Shown here in pieces: positions 57,391 to 64,000 of a DNA stretch of 64,000 nucleotides; the first letter of the stretch is position 1, and each line of letters begins with the position of its first letter. The DNA lies in the NCBI GenBank assembly GCA_905178155.1, contig CAJINV010000004.1:94969-158968 (forward strand), read 5' to 3'. Made by a program: the position numbers and the translations under genes. The notes beneath the pieces were generated by a model. The model did not search any database and was not told the origin of the DNA. It saw only the letters and a list, made by a program, of their open reading frames with translations. The DNA is from Amoebophrya sp. A120. Taxonomy: Eukaryota; Sar; Dinophyceae; Syndiniales; Amoebophryaceae.

Positions 57391-60300
57391 ATGTCTACGC
57401 CAACCCCGCGCCTTGCGCAGTCCGCACACGCGAGCTTGGGCGCAACTAGTTCGACTGGGTTGCAGCTGCACGACAGCGCCGGCCCAACATCGACCGCACC
57501 AGCCGCTGGCAGCAACGAGCAGCGGCTTTACGGCGGCTCATCGAATAGTACGTCGCCCGGCGGAGAGCTGCACCAGGGCCAGGTAAACCATGCTACAGGT
57601 GCACGTCGGCCAGGAGATCACCTCCATGGGCAGAATCTATGCATTGCAGAAGTATCGTACTAGTATAAATTGCAGACACAAACTTTGGCGAGAAGAAAAG
57701 TGGAATTTGTAATGCTGTTTTACCTTAGGAGGGAGATTTGTCATTCATATTTGCAATTAGTACGACTACGATATTTTTGCACAGGATAGCATTTATCCAC
57801 AGCCAAGACGCCTCCACCGAGCAAGCAGCACGCCTTTGCCGCGGGCAACAGCTCTACTTCGTATATTGGCACAACTACTAGCACTACACCACCGTCGACT
57901 ACAGGACCGTCGGCCCGGGGCGGCCAGCATGCTGGTGCTGCAACAGGCTACGAGCGAGGATCTTGGGGGGCGGGAGGTGGTAACAGCACTGGAAATAAGA
58001 ACGTGGGTGTTGTATTGTGAGGAAAAATCCCCCCTCCCCATATCGAAAAGGCATGCTTTTCAAAATTGGCGATGCTGATTTGTGGTCGCAGATCGAGTCT
58101 GTCTTGCAAGAGAGCAAAGCCAGGGCCTCCGCTGCATTTCGCAGGCGATTTGTATGCATAGCCAGGACTTCCGCATGCTGCTACGCTACTAGGGCAGACA
58201 TCTGCCATGCTCAGTGCCTACCCCACGCCACCCCTTTCCGGGCTTTGTATCTGTCTACAGTCCTCCGCCGCAAGACAAATCCACAAATCCTGCGTCACAG
58301 ATTTCCATTTCGATATGGGGAGGGGGGATTTTTCCATACGATATCTTGCGGGGGTCAATCCGCCTCCTCCGCCCGCTCCGCTAATCCGAGGACACCATCA
58401 TGCGGCGTACCTATGCAACAAAAAAAGTGTGGAAGTAAGTGTAAGTCTGTGATGCAGAAAATGTACTAAAAAAAAATGCAGCAAAACAGTTACGGTTGTC
58501 ATGCTGGCCAGCCATTATAGTGTTCTTTTTTTATGCGTGTTTTCAATGCTACTAGCTGTGCATGACAGGAATTTTCTGTCATGTAGAACGAATTTGTCAT
58601 AATGCTGTGACCGCCCCAAGACGCCTACTCTAACGCTAACGCAGTTTTTTTCTTGGATAGTACCAGCAACGCTTTCACAGCTCTAGCAGCGGCGTAAATA
58701 ATACGTCCTCGTCAGGAGGTCTCGGAACCGGAACCGCCGCGACAGGTGGCGCGGCCGGAGCAGGGCAGCACTTATGGACTGCAAAAGGATCGCGCTTTTT
58801 TCTACTTGTCGTGTGCAAAGTCATTATTATCAATAGATTCCAGATAATTTCGTGCTTCTGAAAGTAGCACTGTTCTTGATAGACGAATTTAGATTTACTA
58901 CACAGCAGTACTAGAGCAGATGACAACTTCTACTTTGTTGGAGTAAGACACATCTACTAAGTCGGTGCTCCTGCAGCTTGCCACGACACAGATATTATAA
59001 TCGTAACAGGAGGTGATGATCCTTTTGCACAGGATAGTGGCAGTACTCCCAGCAACAGCACCCGAATTCGGTGAACAAGCAACGCAGAGTGCGTGGCGAG
59101 CAGCATCTTTTCGTCGAAGAAAGCGTCTTGAAGCTGAACCTTATCTCGTGGAAAGAACAGTTCTGCGATCCTTAACTTTATCGATCCGGACGCTCGTGTT
59201 TTTCTTTTTGCTAAAGAAAAACGAGGCAGATGATAGAGACGTGCACGACTTCAGGATGTTTATTGTGCTCCTGTTGTTAAGCAAGTAGATGGGACACTGA
59301 AGAGGTAGAGGTGGCGTAACCAGAAGTTTGCGCGATGGAAGATGGCCGCATGCACATGCTTTTACACATTCTATAAATTTGTTTTCTTTTCGAAATCAAG
59401 CAGTTGCACCCGAGGCGCGTAGTACTGCGTGCTTTTGGAATATTGAAGCGTGTGCATCAACCACTTTTTCTGCGTCCGAGGCAGAAACTGGGCGTTCACG
59501 ACCGAATCGATAGGGGTGCAGAAGTTGTTTTCTTCTCCTTGCATAAAACTAGGAGAGTCGCGGTTCCGGCAACGGGATCTAGAGCGCTGGTCCGACATCA
59601 CGCTCACAGAAAGTATAATAATATGATCATGATGTGGTTCTTTTATACTCTACTTTAGGCTCCTTGCATAAAATAAGCCTGTGACTCGACGAACAAGAAG
59701 TTGTGCTTTCTTTGTTTATGCTGTGAAATTACTACAAATGCAGAAGGACGTGTCATGCAACTGAAGCGATCATAACTGGAACTGGCAGCACGTTTACTAG
59801 TAAGTTTAAGTTACCAATACCAACTACATCCGCGCTGGGGTAGTGCAACCTGTTTCTACAATTTCGAACTTTTAATCAGACAATCTACTTCTTGACCCGC
59901 TTCTGTACACCGACGTGCGCGTGGACCTGGCTGGAAACTACCTCGGGCCGTCAGCTCTATCCTCGGAAAAAAAAAACGGACTTGCTCAAGAACAGCAATC
60001 TTGCAAAGTAGACACAACCTCCCTGGGAGGTTAGGCCCGCCAGGTAGCGTCATGTAGTTACTACAGTCGAAGTTTCTTCTTTCTTGAATGAAGACGAAAA
60101 AATTGTATGTGAACAAGACGAAAAAATTTATATATCGAAATCCAACTGCTCGTTGCCGCTGGCGTTGGCTTCAAAAGAAGTGTCACTGCAGCTAGTGAAG
60201 AATGTGTTGAATTTTTCTTCGAGTCTTGCTGGTGCTCGATGTTTCTTTTCCGCTTCCATAACCTGCCGGAGTGTTTTACTTCACCCAGCGGCTTCCCTTG

Positions 60301-63300
60301 GCGTTGCATCAGCGGACCACCTTGTTATGAATTGCAAAAGTATCGTACTCGTATGAAAGCATTACAAATTTCCTCAGCATGAGAAATAAAATTTGTAATG
60401 TAGATTTGCCTTGGAAACAAGACTTGTAATGCAGGACTTGCATTTATACGAGTGCGATACTTTTGCACAGGATACTTGTCACTCGCTGGCAATCAATTGA
60501 CGGGGAAGGCAAGCGGGCTAGTTTCAGGTAGAAGAACGACTTCTGCGATTGAACATTTTTGAAAACAAGATGAAAACCTACAGTACGAACAATAATAACT
60601 CATCTGCGAAGGGGGCTTTCCTGTTGTAGGAAGCTTGTGCTTGTATAGAAGAAGTACTTTCCTCCTTGCAAATATGGTGCTGTCTACTTTTCTTTGATTG
60701 ATATTAACAATCAAAGAAAAGTAGACAGCACCAAAAAATTAAATGATTCCTGTGGATTCTTACAAGACTAATAAACTACGTACAAACTCATTCACATCTA
60801 CTCTGCAGATATGATCGAACTGGGGGTGTGGGAAGAGCTTGTATCCCGTACAACAGCATCGCACTCGTAGTAATTGCGATTATCTATGCATTCATACAAA
60901 TCTTCATCCCAGGGTAAAACATTTGTCATGCAGCTGAGGTAGTTTATTGTAATGCAATTACCACTGGTACGATGCTGTTGCAATGCATAGCTTGACGTCA
61001 GTTGCAACTACTTCGAAAACGGGGACTTGCTCGATTTCGTGCGCCGAGCGGTGTTCTCCGGGAAGTACCCGAAACAGGTGAACATGCCCGTAGCGGCAAA
61101 AACGGAATTACCCTCATCCAGCGTTGGAGGAACAAGTAATGCACTACAAGAACCTCCAGTCGCTGGGGACAACGAAACGAGTGGAAAAAATGGCTATCAT
61201 GTATCGAGCAAAAATCTGTTATCGTTTATCGAATTGACAATTTGAAGCGAAAGCGACTATTTTTTTAAAGTTAGCTAGTGAGGGAGCTATCTTTGGCCCC
61301 GACTATTTTGATGTAGTTAGGTGCGATCGGTCACCCTTCTGGGGCAGCAAACGCTGAACGAGACGCGACCGATCTTGAGGTGGTGGCGGTCGGGTTCCAG
61401 TGTCGCGCTGGCATCCCAGGCCGGACTCGACGTCCGATCTTTGCCTCATGTCGCAATTCCGCCTGAGAACGCCAAAAGAGTAGACGAAGACCACCTTGCC
61501 CGAGAAAGCTCATGCGAAATACCTGCCACTGCGGTTGCAGAAGTGCCGGCAAAAGAGGAGAGATGAGGCGCAACGAATACGGATCGGCCTCATCCTGTAG
61601 TCTCAGCTTCAGCCCCGAGGAGGGCTCAGACACCGCCTCGCTCTGTCTGCCCACCATCTCGCGGCCACCATCGTCGCCGGGCTCTGACCAGACAACTGAT
61701 TGTTGTCTTGTTATCGGTTTGGCCTTCCGAACCGATAAGAGGCATTTAAACACGGCGGCACGCGGACTATAAAAGTGACCAAAAATGGTGCTTGTTATCG
61801 GTTTTGCCGGAGGCCTCTGAAAAATAGGCAATTTGGGAGGTCAAAGTTGCCGGATTTCCGAGTCCCTGTCCAAAACCGATAACATCGACGCTTTTTGGTC
61901 ACTTTTATAGTCCGCGTGGCACCGCGCTTAGCTCCATTTTTCAGGCCAGATCCCGGCGACGATGGTGGCCGCAAGATGGCGGGCAGGCAAAGGGGGGCGG
62001 TGCCCCGGTCTTGCTCGGTGCTGAGACGGGGAGTACAGGATGAGACGGAGCGGCATTCTTGTTGCCTCGTCCCTCCTCTTCCGCCGGCACTTTTGCAACC
62101 GCAGTGGCAGGCTTTTCGTGTGAGCTCTCCCGGATAAGCTGGCTTTCGTGCACTCTTCTGGCGTTCTCAGGCGGGATTGCGAGTGGGGCCAAGATCGGAC
62201 GTTGAGTCTGCCCCAGGATGATTTGCGCGGCATCGGAACCCGACCGCCAGCACCTCACGATCGGCCACGTCTCGCTCGCCGTCTGCTGCCCCAGAAGGAT
62301 GACCAAATGCACACAACTGGATCAAAATAATCATGACAAAAGGTAGCTTCTTCAGCAGCTAACTTTAAAAAAATTTTCGCTTTCGGTTGCAATCGTTTAT
62401 TCGATAACGATAACAGATTTTTGTTCGAGAACCTCCAGTCGCTGGGGACATCGAGACGAGTGGAAAAAATGGCTATCATACCGCGACGAACCAAAATGCG
62501 ACTTCTACTGCGGCACCCAACGGCATCAATCAAGGGCCACAGCTACTATCCAATGGCGTCGCTAGCGGAAGGGGCACGCCGACCAGTGCCAGAACCAGGT
62601 CCGTGCCACTCTTGCTGCGGTTACACAGCTATGCATTCTTGCAAAAGTCATATCGTACTAGTAGAAGTCGCATTTTTTTACAAATATCGCTCAGCATGAA
62701 GAGAAATGACAATGGGATTTGTCACACGGCCGCACCTTAAGAAGGGGGTTAGGGTTTGTCATGATGCATGATTGCGATTACTACGAATGCGACGCTTTTG
62801 CAGTGCATAACAGCAACCACGAGGCAGAGCTGGAAAAGGAAGCGCGAGCGGCGCTAGTGGCGGAGTTCGGGGACCGGCTGCAATTTGTGGAAAACACGAC
62901 TCTATCCACTACAAAAGTCTTTAAAATCGTACTTGCATTTGGGAAGTAGTACGTGCATCGGTTCACAACTACACAACACTTTTTCTTTTTTAGACTGAAG
63001 CAGAATTGTGACTGAAACTGGATTACAATTAGAATTTTTACAATCAAGATTTACAGATTTATTGTTGTATGAGAAGCATGTCCTTGTACGTGATGTACGC
63101 GCATTTTTATATATACTTTTGTATTGCATAGACACCTGGCAGCGGTACCGGAAGAAAGTCATCCTTTTCCAACAAGAACCTGGATGAAACGGCAGGCAGG
63201 CAGGCGGAATTCCCGCCAATGGTGGCTGTGCTGGTACAGGAGCGCAGTTTTGCTTTTTTCCAGACCACAAATTAATGTAAATATTTTTGGTGCCCAACTT

Positions 63301-64000
63301 CTCGGTTTTCGTCTTTTAGAAATAAGTTGAACGTCAACGCTTTTTGAAATTCTCTTTTGCCCCCTACTTCTTCCAAGCAGGATGGATGAGGATCGAACGA
63401 ATTATTTGCGACGATTTTATCGAAGCCTGAGTCTATTCATTTACTTTTACCGGCAACTACCTGATTATATTTTTGTCAACATACTTATATAATTTCTTCT
63501 TCATCTAACTCTACTCAGATCGACAACCGCTTTGGGGAGTGCTTGCCGGCTCCACGTTATCCCGGAGAAAAAAGTGTGTGAGTGTAGGTCTGTTATGCTG
63601 AACATAAACTACATTCTAATGCTATGTATATGTAGTTTGTTCTTACAACACTCTTTGTCATGGTTGCAGATGCGTGTAGTCCTCGGCGATTTTCCTCACA
63701 GCGATCTTTTATTATGTCCACGCAGCACCCGATAGTACGGCTCGTGATCTTGTTCTCTTGCTTCACATCAAGTCTATGTATGTCCTCGACTGAGTACCAG
63801 ATGTGCGAAGAAGTAGGGGTGCTGATGAGCTGTGGGAAGAGGAGGACGATCAAGACGCTAGTAAGTACTACTAACATAGCCCAGAGGTCGTCGTCGTGCA
63901 GCTGGTACTTCTTACACTACTAGCACAGTTTTTTTACTGGACACCCGTTGGCCGACGCATAGTTCGTCATCGCTCGCTGCGAGTGGTCATCACCACGCTC
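57391..64000 (+). CDS. Leucine-rich-repeat protein with Gly/Ser/Gln-rich N-terminus (runs off the window)
   Basis: Exons in frame: 57391-57637, 57794-58012, 58349-58411, 58665-58768, 59044-~59170 (low-complexity, QYSQQQHPNSVNKQ), ~59878-60035 (VRVDLAGNYLGPSALSS), ~60270-60531 (TTLSLAGNQLTGKASGL), 60800-60841 plus 60995-61200 (WEEL|DVSCNYFENGDLLDFV), 62480-62629, 62815-62902, 63136-~63280, ~63521-63557, 63949-64000+. The three L..L.L.GN.L blocks are leucine-rich repeats of the ribonuclease-inhibitor type, which bind proteins. Eight introner elements and one foldback insert (61201-62428) interrupt it. Between 59170 and 59880 a frame on 59440-59620 (FCVRGRNWAFTTESIG) could be an exon but is not tied in. 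Donors of the LRR exons are approximate; the frame across 60325/60480 is chosen from the LRR match. Confidence 0.6.
57638..57788. mobile_element. Introner element, family B
   Basis: Left TATGCATTGCAGAAGTATCG, right CGATATTTTTGCACAGGATA. TSD GAATC/GCATT. Join AAT C|TA TCC in frame. Confidence 0.82.
58013..58343. mobile_element. Introner element, family C
   Basis: Left TATTGTGAGGAAAAATCCCC, right GGGGATTTTTCCATACGATA. TSD TGTTG/TCTTG. Join GTT G|CG GGG in frame. Confidence 0.88.
58412..58659. mobile_element. Introner element, family F
   Basis: Left TATGCAACAAAAAAAGTGTG, right CGCAGTTTTTTTCTTGGATA. Exact TSD GTACC. Join TAC C|AG CAA in frame. Confidence 0.9.
58769..59038. mobile_element. Introner element, family B
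   Basis: CTTATGGACTGCAAAAGGATCG near the left end, GATCCTTTTGCACAGGATA at the right. Shared GGCAG on both sides with a few extra end bases. Join GGG CAG|TAC TCC is in frame; the strict TAT/ATA boundary would give a stop. Confidence 0.7.
60326..60474. mobile_element. Introner element, family B
   Basis: Left TATGAATTGCAAAAGTATCG, right GCGATACTTTTGCACAGGATA. Exact TSD CTTGT. Excision yields TTLSLAGNQLTG, an LRR. Confidence 0.92.
60675..60733. repeat. Perfect 26-bp inverted repeat with 7-nt loop
   Basis: TGGTGCTGTCTACTTTTCTT..GATTG, loop ATATTAA, exact complement. Lies in an intron between two LRR exons. Confidence 0.93.
60842..60989. mobile_element. Introner element, family B variant
   Basis: Left TATCCCGTACAACAGCATCG, right CGATGCTGTTGCAATGCATA. 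Exact TSD GCTTG. Join CTT G|AC GTC gives EELDVSCNYF. Confidence 0.92.
61150..62479. mobile_element. Foldback element in an exon, flanked by 51-bp direct repeats
   Basis: GAACCTCCAGTCGCTGGGGA.. (51 bp, two differences) at 61150-61200 and 62429-62479. Inner ends TCGAGCAAAAATCTGTTATC / GATAACAGATTTTTGTTCGA, then AGTTAGCT/AGCTAACT, then long arms (61320-61745 against 61925-62310). The exon reads on from GKNGYH into TATNQNATST after the second copy. No transposase frame. Confidence 0.88.
62630..62809. mobile_element. Introner element, family B
   Basis: Left TATGCATTCTTGCAAAAGTC, right GCGACGCTTTTGCAGTGCATA. Exact TSD ACAGC. Join CAC AGC|AAC CAC in frame. Confidence 0.9.
62903..63130. mobile_element. 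Introner element, family B-like
   Basis: Left TATCCACTACAAAAGTC, right ATACTTTTGTATTGCATA. TSD GACTC/GACAC. Join ACT C|CT GGC in frame. Confidence 0.75.
63558..63943. mobile_element. Introner element, family F-like
   Basis: Left TATCCCGGAGAAAAAAGTGT, right AGCACAGTTTTTTTACTGGACA. TSD CACGT/CCCGT. The exon continues to the window edge. Confidence 0.72.

Noticed and set aside
10081-58343. CRISPR-like regularly repeated short motifs (TTTGTCATGC and its complement)
   Set aside because: Spacing is irregular, both orientations occur and the copies lie inside TIR elements of a eukaryotic genome.
59371-59607. 78-residue minus-strand frame (MSVMSDQRSRSRCRNRD)
   Set aside because: Plausible-looking, but its plus-strand complement is also open and lies inside a plus-strand gene; not enough to call a minus gene.

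Overview
The window looks like nuclear DNA of a dinoflagellate-type alveolate. A parasitic Syndiniales such as Amoebophrya is the best guess, because that group is known for invasive intronic elements and non-canonical introns. This is inference from architecture; no rRNA or spliced-leader sequence was found to confirm it. Every gene I can support lies on the + strand, and almost every gene is cut by short introner-like elements (about 48 placed here). Each element begins TAT and ends ATA, has terminal inverted repeats (TIRs) of 15-40 bp, lacks GT..AG ends, and usually sits between two copies of a 5-nt target-site duplication (TSD). Removing one element plus one TSD copy restores the reading frame, and in five genes it rebuilds a recognisable protein domain. 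Ordinary GT-AG introns occur beside them.

Layout. 1-365: degenerate tandem repeat. ~821-16477: a very long low-complexity coding chain that can be followed in frame through 18 introns and ends in a C-terminal RING-H2 finger; the last five exons are secure and the earlier part is less so. 16478-21107: no gene, but GC-rich inserts bounded by direct repeats. 21108-27763: 1796-aa GAF / PAS-like / thioredoxin-like protein. ~28480-31470: poorly resolved exons of an unrecognised gene with a foldback insert. 33233-39007: DUF3431-family protein in many exons. 40023-42690: PPPDE (DeSI-type) cysteine peptidase. ~43219-45083: F5/8C-like galactose-binding protein. 48212-53157: pyrroline-5-carboxylate reductase, 299 aa in six exons. 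57391 to past the right edge: Gly/Ser/Gln-rich protein with leucine-rich repeats.

A second kind of insert is superimposed. It is 0.7-1.8 kb, often GC-rich or foldback, and at seven places it lies between direct repeats of about 37-63 bp, some of them copies of coding sequence. One such insert is present twice in tandem (period 1437 bp).

The genes form no obvious pathway. P5C reductase makes proline. The RING and PPPDE proteins belong to ubiquitin/SUMO-type turnover. The GAF and LRR proteins are probably sensory or scaffold proteins. What unites the window is its intron biology. Exon ends are given with the left TSD copy kept and the right copy removed; with a perfect TSD any cut inside it gives the same mRNA.
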